From CALXOJ01 sp034120015 (GTDB lineage: Bacteria; Spirochaetota; Spirochaetia; JAFGXN01): DNA of 64,000 nucleotides. Each line of letters starts with the position of its first letter. Position 1 is the stretch's first letter. Under the pieces are notes generated by a model, which searched no databases, was not told where the DNA came from, and saw only the letters and a list, made by a program, of their open reading frames with translations. The position numbers and the translations under genes were made by a program. Below, in pieces: positions 32,998 to 41,340 of the stretch. The stretch is taken from the NCBI GenBank assembly GCA_034120015.1, contig JAXEIF010000025.1, positions 62,001-126,000 of the forward strand, written 5' to 3'.

Positions 32998-33827
32998 AAC
33001 GGAAAATGATTCTGCCGGCTTTTGCGGCAGCGCTTGTTCTTTTTTCGGCAGCGGCGGCGGTTGCCGGCGCCCGCGTCGGGAAAGAGGTGCCGCCGCACGA
33101 TTCGCCGATGGGGCCGCACTTTTCGTTTACGCGCGCGCAATGGGAAAGCACACTGACGGAACTGCCGCCGGAAATCCGTAATGCGATTTATGCCGACGAA
33201 GCGCTGTTTTTAAAGGAAGCGGCGGCTCTTATCGACGCCGGCCGCGCCTTTTATGCCCATATCGATACCGTTGTTCCGGTCGACCCGATTGATTTGCGGC
33301 CGGCCGATCTGGTCGACTTAAACGACTACCCGGTGCGTACTTCCAAACCGATGCAGGTGCGGCGTCCGGCGGCGGAGGCGTTCGCCGCCCTTTCGCAGGC
33401 GGCCGCAGCCGACGGCATCCGGATTGTCGGGATTTCCGGCTACCGCACTTACGCTTATCAGCAGCGGCTTTACGAAAATCTGAAGAATGCGGTCGGCAAG
33501 GCGGGCAAGGCGGTTTCGGCGGCACCCGGTCACAGCCAGCATCAGACGGGGCTGGCCATGGACTTCAACTCGCTGGAGCAGGATTTCGACGAAACGCCGG
33601 AGGGGCTTTGGCTGAAAGCGCATGCGGCCGATTTCGGCTGGAGTCTCAGCTACCCGGAGGAATACGAGGAGCTGACCGGCTACGATTACGAGCCGTGGCA
33701 TTTCCGCTACATCACGCCGGCCGGTTGCCGTTTGCAGCGTCTTTTTTTTAACAATATTCAGTTTTATCTGACAGACTATTTTCATCAATACGATTCTTTT
33801 TACCGGGAGTACCGCACACATGAGTGA
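32994..33827 (+). CDS. D-alanyl-D-alanine carboxypeptidase, VanY-type (M15B)
   Basis: A zinc peptidase that trims the terminal D-Ala from peptidoglycan stems outside the membrane. The 277-residue protein has an N-terminal signal or anchor (MILPAFAAALVLFSAAAAVAG after a basic start). The M15 blocks are GISGYRTYAYQQRLYEN, HSQHQTGLAMDF (zinc ligands His and Asp) and YEPWHFRYI (third ligand His). The start is a GTG at 32994 that overlaps the lon stop (GTGA); an ATG three codons in is an alternative. It also overlaps the U32 gene by 8 bases, so lon-vanY-U32 form a tight unit. Confidence 0.9.
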   Translation: MKRKMILPAFAAALVLFSAAAAVAGARVGKEVPPHDSPMGPHFSFTRAQWESTLTELPPEIRNAIYADEALFLKEAAALIDAGRAFYAHIDTVVPVDPIDLRPADLVDLNDYPVRTSKPMQVRRPAAEAFAALSQAAAADGIRIVGISGYRTYAYQQRLYENLKNAVGKAGKAVSAAPGHSQHQTGLAMDFNSLEQDFDETPEGLWLKAHAADFGWSLSYPEEYEELTGYDYEPWHFRYITPAGCRLQRLFFNNIQFYLTDYFHQYDSFYREYRTHE

Positions 33828-35013
33828 ATTACTGGCCCCCGCCGGCAATCTCGAAAAACTGGAAACGGTGTACCGTTACGGTGCCGATGCCGCTTACATC
33901 GGGATTAAAAACTTCAGTCTGCGTAAAAAGGCGGACAATTTCTTCGACGACGAATACCGTCAGATGGCGGCGTTAAAGGGCGACCGCAAGCTTTACGGGG
34001 CGCTCAATATCTATTTTCACAACAGCGAACTGGCGGTTCTCGACGAAAATATCGATTACATCCGCGCCTACCCTCTCGACGGTTTCATTATCAGTGATAT
34101 GGGATTGGTCGATCGTCTGCAAAAACATTTTCCGGATCGGAATCTGCATCTCAGCACGCAGGCCAACTGTATCAACAAAGACGCGGCCCGTTTTTACCAC
34201 CGCCTCGGTTTCTCCCGAATTGTTCTCGGCCGTGAAACCTCACTTGATGAAATCAAGGCGATTAAGGATGCGGTTCCGGAGCTGGAACTGGAGGTATTTG
34301 TTCACGGAGCGATGTGTCTGGCCTATTCCGGCCGTTGTTTTTTGAGCCGCTACATGGCCGGCCGCAGCGCCAACAGCGGCGACTGTGCCCACAGCTGCCG
34401 CTGGGATTACCGGTATCTGGAAGAAAAGGAACGTCCCGGGGAACTGTTCCCGGTCGAAGCGGAGGAACACTACACCGCAGTACTCAGCAGCAAGGATTTA
34501 TGTCTGCTGCACGATTTGAAAACGCTGAAAGAGGCGGGTATCGACAGTTTTAAAATCGAAGGCCGTATGAAATCGATCTACTATGCGGCGATTGTCACCC
34601 GCGCCTACCGCAAAACGCTCGATGCACTCGACGGGATTCCCGTTCCCGATTTGGAAGCGTATCAGAATGAAATCGAAAAAGTCAGTCACCGGGAGTTTAC
34701 CCGCGGATTTTTCTTCGATGACGGCGACCCCGACAAAACGTCCGATCTCTCCTACATCCGCCGCTACCGTCTTCTGGGCAAAGTCGGCGAGCCGACCGGC
34801 GACGGCCGTTTCGCACTGAAGCTCTACAACCGTCTCGATGCCGGCGATACAATCGAATACATCAGTCCGCATTTTCCGTATAAAAAAGAGACCGGCTGGA
34901 TCCTCACCGATGAGGAGGGCCGGTCTCTCGAAACAGCCGGGCACGGTCGGACAGTCTTCATCCGAAGCAGCTGTCCGATTTCACCCGGAGATATTCTCCG
35001 CAAAGAAGAATAG
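33820..35013 (+). CDS. Peptidase U32 family protein (tRNA/rRNA hydroxylation-like)
   Basis: A 397-residue U32 family member. It starts MSELLAPAGNLEKLETVYRY, the standard N-terminus, and contains EVFVHGAMCLAYSGRCFLSRY and SANSGDCAHSCRWDY, which hold the conserved Cys residues. DLCLLHDLKTLKEAGIDSFKIEGRMKS follows. Relatives such as TrhP and RlhA support hydroxylation of RNA, while older annotation calls them collagenases. I favour an RNA-modification role, but the exact site is unknown. It overlaps the VanY-like gene by 8 bases and ends 8 bases from the convergent lipoprotein gene, with no visible terminator. Confidence 0.9.
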   Translation: MSELLAPAGNLEKLETVYRYGADAAYIGIKNFSLRKKADNFFDDEYRQMAALKGDRKLYGALNIYFHNSELAVLDENIDYIRAYPLDGFIISDMGLVDRLQKHFPDRNLHLSTQANCINKDAARFYHRLGFSRIVLGRETSLDEIKAIKDAVPELELEVFVHGAMCLAYSGRCFLSRYMAGRSANSGDCAHSCRWDYRYLEEKERPGELFPVEAEEHYTAVLSSKDLCLLHDLKTLKEAGIDSFKIEGRMKSIYYAAIVTRAYRKTLDALDGIPVPDLEAYQNEIEKVSHREFTRGFFFDDGDPDKTSDLSYIRRYRLLGKVGEPTGDGRFALKLYNRLDAGDTIEYISPHFPYKKETGWILTDEEGRSLETAGHGRTVFIRSSCPISPGDILRKEE

Positions 35014-35020
35014 GAAAAAA

Positions 35021-35623
35021 TTATTTGCCGCCGAATGTCTCTTCGATAACGCCGTTAATATTCTGTCCGGCTTCATCGAAAAAGCCGACTGCCTTGCCGG
35101 TTTTGCTCATATCGACTTTCCAGTTGGTCGCCTTTCCTCCGACATAAATCCAGCCGGAAGTCAGACCGGTGTAAAATTTGTTACTCTCATCGCCGATCAT
35201 AACGATATTCTCGAAAATAACATCGACAGGTTCCTGTAAGTCTTTAACTGTCGTAAACGCTGTTTTCAGATCTTCGTTAATCCCGGAAAGTTTCAGCGTT
35301 CCGTTGACGGTGTAGGTTTTTCCGCCGTCGGTTGTTTCGAATGTCAGAGTGCCGTTGTATTTTCCGAGCGGATCGGAATCGGTCACCTCCTTCTGTGATG
35401 TTGCATCTTTAAAGTCAATCTCACCGGCTTTGATTCCGTCGGCGTTCGCCTTTACAACAACGGCACCGTAAGCATCGGCCACAAAAACAACAGGAGCATA
35501 AGAATTTCCGACGGCATAAGCCAATCCGCCGATTGCCCCCAGTACACCCACCGCCAGACAAAGGGTACAACTGCTCAACAACACAATCAGTAAAACCGTT
35601 AATAATTTGAATCTCTTCTTCAT
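35021..35623 (-). CDS. Small lipoprotein, DUF3568-like, function unknown
   Basis: A 200-residue lipoprotein: signal MKKRFKLLTVLLIVLLSSC with Cys at 19, then a Gly/Ala-rich hydrophobic stretch (GVLGAIGGLAYAVGNSYA). A soluble part with beta-strand-like repeats follows (LTFETTDGGKTYTVNGTLKL). The Gly-rich stretch after the lipid Cys resembles DUF3568 proteins, but I cannot confirm the family. Strong GGAGGG site and a promoter with a 17-base spacer, so it is probably well expressed. The nearby MBL gene is in a separate unit upstream. Confidence 0.65.
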   Translation of the reverse strand: MKKRFKLLTVLLIVLLSSCTLCLAVGVLGAIGGLAYAVGNSYAPVVFVADAYGAVVVKANADGIKAGEIDFKDATSQKEVTDSDPLGKYNGTLTFETTDGGKTYTVNGTLKLSGINEDLKTAFTTVKDLQEPVDVIFENIVMIGDESNKFYTGLTSGWIYVGGKATNWKVDMSKTGKAVGFFDEAGQNINGVIEETFGGK

Positions 35624-35643
35624 AAGATTCCCTCCATAATTTC

Positions 35644-35672
35644 AGTATACTCACGTTTTCCCGAAAAAACAA
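35644..35672 (-). promoter_or_regulatory. Promoter of the small lipoprotein gene
   Basis: Minus strand: TTGTTT (35672-35667), 17-base spacer, TATACT (35649-35644), 20 bases before the ATG. Confidence 0.7.
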
Positions 35673-35688
35673 TCTGTTATAATTAATT

Positions 35689-36339
35689 TTAGATGAAAAA
35701 TGGATTGTATTTTTTTTCGTTCCCGATTGTCGTATTCAGGCCGTGTCCCGGCAGAATACGGGTTTCCGACGGAACGGTTTCTTTCAGTTTCCGAAGCGAC
35801 TCTTTCAGTTGCGCCGTGTTGCCTCCGGGCAAATCGGTCCGGCCGACACCGCCGCGGAACAGCAGATCGCCGCTGAAACAAATTCCGTCTTCGGAGAGCA
35901 GCACAACCACACTGCCGGGTGAATGTCCGGGAACCGGGATCAGACGGATTTCGCGGCCGGCAAATCCGACCGTTTTTTCTCCGGTAAAGGCGGCATCCGA
36001 CTGCGGACATCGGTGGATGTCCCCAATCGGAATCCCGAACAGTTCGCCCTGCTCCTTCATCTGCGGCAGAAGAAATTCGTCGGCCTGATGATAATAAACC
36101 GGCACTCCGTACGTTTCGGAGACAAAGCGGTTTCCGAAAACGTGATCCAAATGCAAATGGGTATTGATCAAAAACTGCAGCTTCAATTCCCGCTGCCGCA
36201 AAAACCGGTCGAAAGCCAGCCGTTCGCTTTCTTCGTACATGCCGGCATCAACGGCAAAGGCACTCCCGCTTTCCCCGTCGAAAACGATAAAGGTATTCTG
36301 CGCAAACGGATTGCAGATCAGCGGTTCGACCTGCAGCAT
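35689..36339 (-). CDS. MBL-fold metallohydrolase (glyoxalase II-like)
   Basis: A 216-residue metallo-beta-lactamase-fold hydrolase. The metal-binding motif is THLHLDH (HxHxDH), followed by VPGHSPGSVVVLLSEDGICFSGDLLFRGGVGRTDL and PGHGLNTTIGNE, which supply the other His and Asp ligands. This is the small form of hydroxyacylglutathione hydrolase-like or persulfide-handling proteins; the substrate is not evident. Its ATG shares one base with the ilvD stop (TGATG), with GGAG 8 bases upstream. The alternative GTG one codon earlier is possible. It is translationally coupled to ilvD. Confidence 0.88.
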   Translation of the reverse strand: MLQVEPLICNPFAQNTFIVFDGESGSAFAVDAGMYEESERLAFDRFLRQRELKLQFLINTHLHLDHVFGNRFVSETYGVPVYYHQADEFLLPQMKEQGELFGIPIGDIHRCPQSDAAFTGEKTVGFAGREIRLIPVPGHSPGSVVVLLSEDGICFSGDLLFRGGVGRTDLPGGNTAQLKESLRKLKETVPSETRILPGHGLNTTIGNEKKYNPFFI

Positions 36340-38165
36340 CACAAATCTCCGCGAACGGCACCCGCATCGGCACTCAAAACGTGAGCCGCATACATTTTCA
36401 GCGATTTCGAAACAATCCGGTTACGCTTTGCCGGTGTGTAAGCGGCCGCGCCGCGTTCTTCCTGTGCCCGGCGGCGGCGGTCGAATTCCGCTTCGTCTAT
36501 CAGCAGTTCGATCGAGCGGTTGGGAATATCGATTCGGATTTCGTCGCCGTTTTCGACCAATGCGATTTCGCCGCCGGCAGCCGCTTCCGGAGAGGTGTGT
36601 CCGATGGAAAGTCCGCTGGTTCCGCCCGAAAACCGTCCGTCGGTTAACAGTGCGCACGCTTTATCGAGACCGACCGATTTCAGATAGCTGGTCGGGTAAA
36701 GCATTTCCTGCATGCCGGGGCCGCCTTTCGGTCCTTCGTAACGAATCACAATCACATTGCCGGCTTTCACTTTGCCGCCGAGGATGCCGTCGACCGCTTC
36801 TTCCTGCGATTCGAAAACAACCGCTTTCCCGGTGAACACAAACAGAGACGGATCGACGCCGGCCGTTTTGACGATACAGCCGCTGCGGGCAAGATTGCCG
36901 AACAAAACCGCCAATCCGCCGTCTTTGGTGTACGCATAGGGAACGGCACGAATGCACCCGGTTTGGCGGTCGGTATCCGCATCTTTGAAAACCGCCTCCT
37001 GTGACCCCAATTTCAGATTGAAGCGGCCGCCGGGAGCCGAACTGTAAAGCTCCAATGCCTCGAACGAGACTTTGGTATTCATAATATCGTACTGTTTCAG
37101 TGTCTCCCCGAGCGAAGGCGAATCGACACGCTTCACGGTAACATCAATCAGGAAAGCGCGGTTCAGCTCGCCCATAATCGACAAAACGCCGCCGGCGCGG
37201 TTGACATCTTCCATATGATACGCGGAGTTGGGCGCTACTTTACAGATGCACGGCACTTTTCGCGACAGTGCATCGATGTCTTTCATCGTAAAATCGACAC
37301 CGGCTTCCCGTGCGACAGCCAGCAGGTGAAGAACCGTATTGGTCGAACCGCCCATGGCGATATCAAGTGTCATGGCATTCAGAAAAGCGGCGCGTGTTGC
37401 TATCGAACGCGGCAGTACCGAATCGTCTTCGTCGTAATAATAGCGGCCGACATTGCGCACCAGCACATCGACGGCCCGCCCGAACAGTTTTTTCCGTACG
37501 GCATGGGTTGCCGGCACGGTTCCGTTTCCCGGCAAAGCCAACCCGATCGCTTCCGTCAGACAGTTCATGCTGTTGGCGGTAAACATTCCCGAGCAGCAGC
37601 CGCAGGTCGGACAGGCGGCCCGTTCGATACCGGCCAGCTCTTCGTCCGTCACCGATTTGTCGGCCCCCTTGACCATGACATCAATCAAATCGTAAGCACG
37701 GTCGCGGTAATGACCCGCTTCCATCGGTCCCCCGGAAACAAACACGGCAGGAATATTCAGCCGCATCGCCGCCATCAGCATTCCGGGTGTGATTTTATCG
37801 CAGTTACTGATGCAGAAAAGTGCATCAACACGATGCGCATTGGCCATATACTCAACAGAATCGGCTATCAGATCGCGGGAAGGCAGCGAATAAAGCATGC
37901 CGTCATGCCCCATGGCAATTCCGTCATCAATCGCAATCGTATTGAATTCGGCGGCAAAAAAACCTCTTTCCTCGAAAAGGGCTTTCACCTGCTGTCCGAT
38001 GTCATGCAAATGAACGTGTCCCGGCACCAGCTGGGTAAAGGAATTGACAATACCGATAATCGGTTTGCCGAACTGCTCTTCTTTCATTCCGTTGGCACGC
38101 CATAATGCGCGCGCTCCGGCCATTTTCCGGCCGTCTGTCGATAAAGAACTTCTTAATGGAATCAT
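36339..38165 (-). CDS. ilvD: Dihydroxy-acid dehydratase
   Basis: Dehydrates dihydroxy-acids in isoleucine and valine synthesis and uses an iron-sulfur cluster. The 608-residue protein carries GIVNSFTQLVPGHVHL, ISNCDKITPGMLMAAMRLNIPA (first cluster Cys), CPTCGCCSGMFTANSMNCLTEA (second Cys) and the C-terminal TDGRFSGGTSGLSIGHTSPEAA. The length is typical. It has a GAGGTGA ribosome site. It stands among envelope and RNA genes with no other ilv gene in the window. The upstream TPR gene ends 9 bases before its start. Confidence 0.96.
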   Translation of the reverse strand: MIPLRSSLSTDGRKMAGARALWRANGMKEEQFGKPIIGIVNSFTQLVPGHVHLHDIGQQVKALFEERGFFAAEFNTIAIDDGIAMGHDGMLYSLPSRDLIADSVEYMANAHRVDALFCISNCDKITPGMLMAAMRLNIPAVFVSGGPMEAGHYRDRAYDLIDVMVKGADKSVTDEELAGIERAACPTCGCCSGMFTANSMNCLTEAIGLALPGNGTVPATHAVRKKLFGRAVDVLVRNVGRYYYDEDDSVLPRSIATRAAFLNAMTLDIAMGGSTNTVLHLLAVAREAGVDFTMKDIDALSRKVPCICKVAPNSAYHMEDVNRAGGVLSIMGELNRAFLIDVTVKRVDSPSLGETLKQYDIMNTKVSFEALELYSSAPGGRFNLKLGSQEAVFKDADTDRQTGCIRAVPYAYTKDGGLAVLFGNLARSGCIVKTAGVDPSLFVFTGKAVVFESQEEAVDGILGGKVKAGNVIVIRYEGPKGGPGMQEMLYPTSYLKSVGLDKACALLTDGRFSGGTSGLSIGHTSPEAAAGGEIALVENGDEIRIDIPNRSIELLIDEAEFDRRRRAQEERGAAAYTPAKRNRIVSKSLKMYAAHVLSADAGAVRGDL

Positions 38166-38173
38166 GTCTCACC

Positions 38174-40144
38174 TCAATCGAATTTCAGGATTTCTTTGTA
38201 AATATCGCGGGCAATCTGTTCGTTATTTTGCGGCAGCGGCGTATTGTCATCGATCAGAACCACGTGATCCTGTTCATTAATAAAATCGTAAAAAAACCGT
38301 TTTTCGACTTTACATTCGGAAATACAGTCATCGACACGGTCGACAACCACGGCACCGAGAACCGACGAATCGCGGTAAAGCAGATCCAACCCTTTTTTTC
38401 CGGGAGTTAAATACCCCTGTCTGACAATATTCAGGCGGTCACCCGGTTTGATTCCGTCCAGTTTACCGAGATTTATCAGAATTTTTCCGAATTCGTAGCG
38501 GACGACGGCTCCGGTTACCGGTTTGGCAGCCGACAAATAAGCCGACAGAGCTTCGGCACTGTTGGCAAAACGGTAGTTACCGATTTTCGTAATCCGGAAA
38601 GTATCGGCTCTGAGTCCCGTAGCAGCAAAGTAAATTTCACCGTCCAACTGAATCGACCGATCGTTTTCTTCGAGATTCAAAAACAGAAACGAAGCCGCAC
38701 CGGAGCGTTTGGCCCGTTCAAATGCTTTGGAAAAAGAATCGACAACAGCCGTATCAATAATTTCGAAAAAATCGTTATCGCTGACCAAAAAGGATTCGTA
38801 ATATGACAACAGATGCTGCTCCAATCCGTAATGGAATACATTTCCGTTTTTTTTCGCTATATATACGGCCAGAGGGAAACGGGTTCGTATCACCGAAAAC
38901 TGATTGATTTTCCAGTCTCCCGCGACCTGCCCGTTCAGCCGGTTATTGTAAATCTCCACTTCATCTTTTAAGGCAACATCGTCCGGAAAGAGAGTTGTCA
39001 GCTGTTTCAGCAGTTCGGTATAATGACCGTAAAGCTGTTGGGTTTTATATGATTCTCCCAACAGTTTCAGCCCCGTCGGACTGTCCGGATCGAGTCGAAG
39101 CCCCCGCAGGATTTCCGTCCGTCCCTGTTTATCGTAGTTTCGCTGAAAATATTCCGTCGCATTTGAAAAATGCCATCCGGCTGCCTCCGGAGCCAAATCA
39201 GCAAGCGATTCATCCGCCAGTATCAGATTTTCAAAAGCGATTCGTACAACTTCATCGCCGTAACGGAGATTTTGCGCCTGTTTGTAAAAATCGGCTGCTT
39301 TTCGAAAATCGGCCTTCTGACGATTGACCTCACCCAAAAGGTAGTAAATAGGAAACAGATCGCAACGGTAATCCAGAAACGGCAAAAGAATATTTTCCGC
39401 ATCGCCAGCCCGCCCCTGATCCAGATAAAGTCCGGCCAGGAAAACAACCGCTTCCGAAAAATCGGGTTTCAGGTCAAGAGCAATACGGGCATGAAGTTCC
39501 GCTGTAGCCTCGTTTCCGGTCCGACGGTAATGACGTGCGGTAATTAATCGGACATTGATATCATTCGGAAAAACCGACAGACATTTATCGATATAATTCC
39601 GTGCCTGACTTTCGCTGCCCAGTGAGTCGTATATGACAATCATGGAAAGCAGAGCCCTCTTATCATTCGGGACCATTTTCAAAATCGACTCGTACGATTT
39701 CAACGCCGTATCGTAAGTTCCGGCAACAACCGCCAAATCGGCCAAACCGAGACGGGCATCGACATTAAACGACTGCCGGCGCAGAACCTCCGTGAAAAGT
39801 TCCCTTGCTTCATCGAATCGTCCGAGACCGACGAGAATCCGCCCTTTCAACGTCAGAAGGTCGACATGCCCCGTATTCAGCTTTTCGGCGGTTTCGGCAA
39901 ACTCCAAAGCCTGCTCGTACTGTCCCATTAAAAAAAGAAGTTTTGCCAATCCGAAATGGGGTTCGAAATAATACGGGTTCTTTTCGATCGCGTAATGAAA
40001 ATATTCGGAAGCCGTGTAGTCATCATAGCGCTCCAATGCCTCAAGACCTTTCAGGTAGTTTTCCCGCGCCGTCGTAAAAGGCGGTCCCGCAAAAAGCGCC
40101 GCAGAAAAGAAAATGAGGCAGGCTGTTAATCCCCGTTTTTTCAT
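38174..40144 (-). CDS. Periplasmic TPR-repeat protein
   Basis: A 656-residue exported protein (signal MKKRGLTACLIFFSAALFAG) made mostly of tetratricopeptide repeats in residues 25-300. Examples are YDDYTASEYFHYAIEKNPYY, QYEQALEFAETAEKLNTGHVDLL and GTYDTALKSYESILKMVPNDKRAL. The C-terminal half is a different beta-rich region containing FGKILINLGKLDGIKPGDRL, of unknown role. The ATG at 40144 has GGAGAAGTAG upstream and follows the TlyC-like gene by one base, so they share an operon. The frame remains open to 40174 but that part lies inside the previous gene. Function is probably protein-protein scaffolding in the periplasm. Confidence 0.75.
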   Translation of the reverse strand: MKKRGLTACLIFFSAALFAGPPFTTARENYLKGLEALERYDDYTASEYFHYAIEKNPYYFEPHFGLAKLLFLMGQYEQALEFAETAEKLNTGHVDLLTLKGRILVGLGRFDEARELFTEVLRRQSFNVDARLGLADLAVVAGTYDTALKSYESILKMVPNDKRALLSMIVIYDSLGSESQARNYIDKCLSVFPNDINVRLITARHYRRTGNEATAELHARIALDLKPDFSEAVVFLAGLYLDQGRAGDAENILLPFLDYRCDLFPIYYLLGEVNRQKADFRKAADFYKQAQNLRYGDEVVRIAFENLILADESLADLAPEAAGWHFSNATEYFQRNYDKQGRTEILRGLRLDPDSPTGLKLLGESYKTQQLYGHYTELLKQLTTLFPDDVALKDEVEIYNNRLNGQVAGDWKINQFSVIRTRFPLAVYIAKKNGNVFHYGLEQHLLSYYESFLVSDNDFFEIIDTAVVDSFSKAFERAKRSGAASFLFLNLEENDRSIQLDGEIYFAATGLRADTFRITKIGNYRFANSAEALSAYLSAAKPVTGAVVRYEFGKILINLGKLDGIKPGDRLNIVRQGYLTPGKKGLDLLYRDSSVLGAVVVDRVDDCISECKVEKRFFYDFINEQDHVVLIDDNTPLPQNNEQIARDIYKEILKFD

Positions 40145-40145
40145 T

Positions 40146-40910
40146 CTACTTCTCCTGTTGTCCGTTGCTGACAATTTTTACGATTTTGATTTTATGATTC
40201 TCGATTTCCTGAATGATAAAATCCAAATTTTCGTACGAGACTTTTTCATACCTCACCGGTATTTTTCCGAACAGGTTAAATACAAATCCGCCCAGTGTAT
40301 CCACATCTTCGTCGGGTAATTGAAGATTCAGTTTTTCGTTCAGATCCTCGATGTTGATACGGGCATCCACAAGCCACGAATGGTCATCCGCCTGTATCAC
40401 TTCGTCGCCCTCGTCATCGAATTCATCCTGAATCTCCCCGACAATTTCCTCGATAATATCTTCCATACAAACAATACCGGAAACACCGCCGTACTCATCG
40501 ACGGCAATCGCAATATGTACATGACGTTTTTTGAATTCCGACAGCAGCGAATCGAGACGCTTGCTTTCCGGAATAAAATAAGGTTTTCGAATCAGTTTCT
40601 TCAAATCAAATTCGGATGACTCACGGTTCAAAAGAACGGAAATCAGATCTTTAACATAAAGGACACCGATAACATTATCGATAGTCTCTTCGTAAACGGG
40701 ATAGCGGGAATAACCGTCCCTTTCGATGATTTTCAATACTTCGTCAAGCGTCGCAACGGCGGGGATAAAAACCACGTCGATACGCGGTACCAGAACCTCT
40801 TTAACCGCTGTTTCGGAAAGTTCGGTCACACCTTCAATCATATGCTGTTCCTGCTGAGCCAGCACTTCGTTTTTTTCTTCTTTGGCTTTACGTGATTTTA
40901 AATTAAACAC
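40146..40910 (-). CDS. tlyC: CBS-domain protein of the CorC/TlyC type, without membrane domain
   Basis: A 254-residue soluble protein with paired CBS domains (residues about 35-165; VPRIDVVFIPAVATLDEVLKI and HIAIAVDEYGGVSGIVCMEDIIEEIVGEIQDEFDDE). A C-terminal CorC_HlyC domain follows (SWLVDARINIEDLNEKLNLQLP). The DUF21 membrane domain of larger homologues is absent. This form is called TlyC (haemolysin C) in Treponema and CorC in E. coli, where it is linked to Mg2+/Co2+ efflux. The start is GTG at 40910, overlapping the ybeY stop by 8 bases. The phoH-ybeY-tlyC neighbourhood is conserved in many bacteria. Confidence 0.9.
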   Translation of the reverse strand: MFNLKSRKAKEEKNEVLAQQEQHMIEGVTELSETAVKEVLVPRIDVVFIPAVATLDEVLKIIERDGYSRYPVYEETIDNVIGVLYVKDLISVLLNRESSEFDLKKLIRKPYFIPESKRLDSLLSEFKKRHVHIAIAVDEYGGVSGIVCMEDIIEEIVGEIQDEFDDEGDEVIQADDHSWLVDARINIEDLNEKLNLQLPDEDVDTLGGFVFNLFGKIPVRYEKVSYENLDFIIQEIENHKIKIVKIVSNGQQEK

Positions 40911-41340
40911 TTTTTTTCAGCTCCTGTATGATTTCTTCCTGATATTTCAACATCGGGTCGTCGGCTTCATAACTCTTGTGTGCGTAGCCGGACAAATGAA
41001 GAATTCCGTGAACCGCCAACCGCAGCCACTCGGTTTTCTCATCCTCTCCGAAACAGCGGCAGTTTTCGGCAATCTGTTCGGGACAAAAAACCAAATCGCC
41101 GGCATAGTAAAATCCGTCCGGCTGAACTTCCCCCTCCTGCGGAAAAGAAAGGACATCGGTCGGAGCATCGGTATCACGAAAATCCCGGTTAAGGACGCGA
41201 ATCGTCTCCGCATCGGCAATCACGACAGACAGTTCCCAGTTATCGATTTTTAAATAGTCGAGAACCGCAATGAGCTGTTTTTCGAACACTTCTGCCGGAA
41301 ACGGCAACGGAACATCTTCCCGAATTTCAATATTATTCAT
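40903..41340 (-). CDS. ybeY: Endoribonuclease YbeY (rRNA maturation)
   Basis: A zinc-dependent RNase that matures 16S rRNA and helps ribosome quality control. The 145-residue protein (MNNIEIREDVPLPFP start) has DAPTDVLSFPQ and the zinc motif HGILHLSGYAH. That motif has the HxxxH-x5-H spacing, although the usual GYDH reads GYAH. The start at 41340 matches homologues and overlaps the 7TM/HD gene by 8 bases; earlier in-frame starts lie inside that gene. It is coupled to tlyC downstream. Confidence 0.92.
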   Translation of the reverse strand: MNNIEIREDVPLPFPAEVFEKQLIAVLDYLKIDNWELSVVIADAETIRVLNRDFRDTDAPTDVLSFPQEGEVQPDGFYYAGDLVFCPEQIAENCRCFGEDEKTEWLRLAVHGILHLSGYAHKSYEADDPMLKYQEEIIQELKKSV

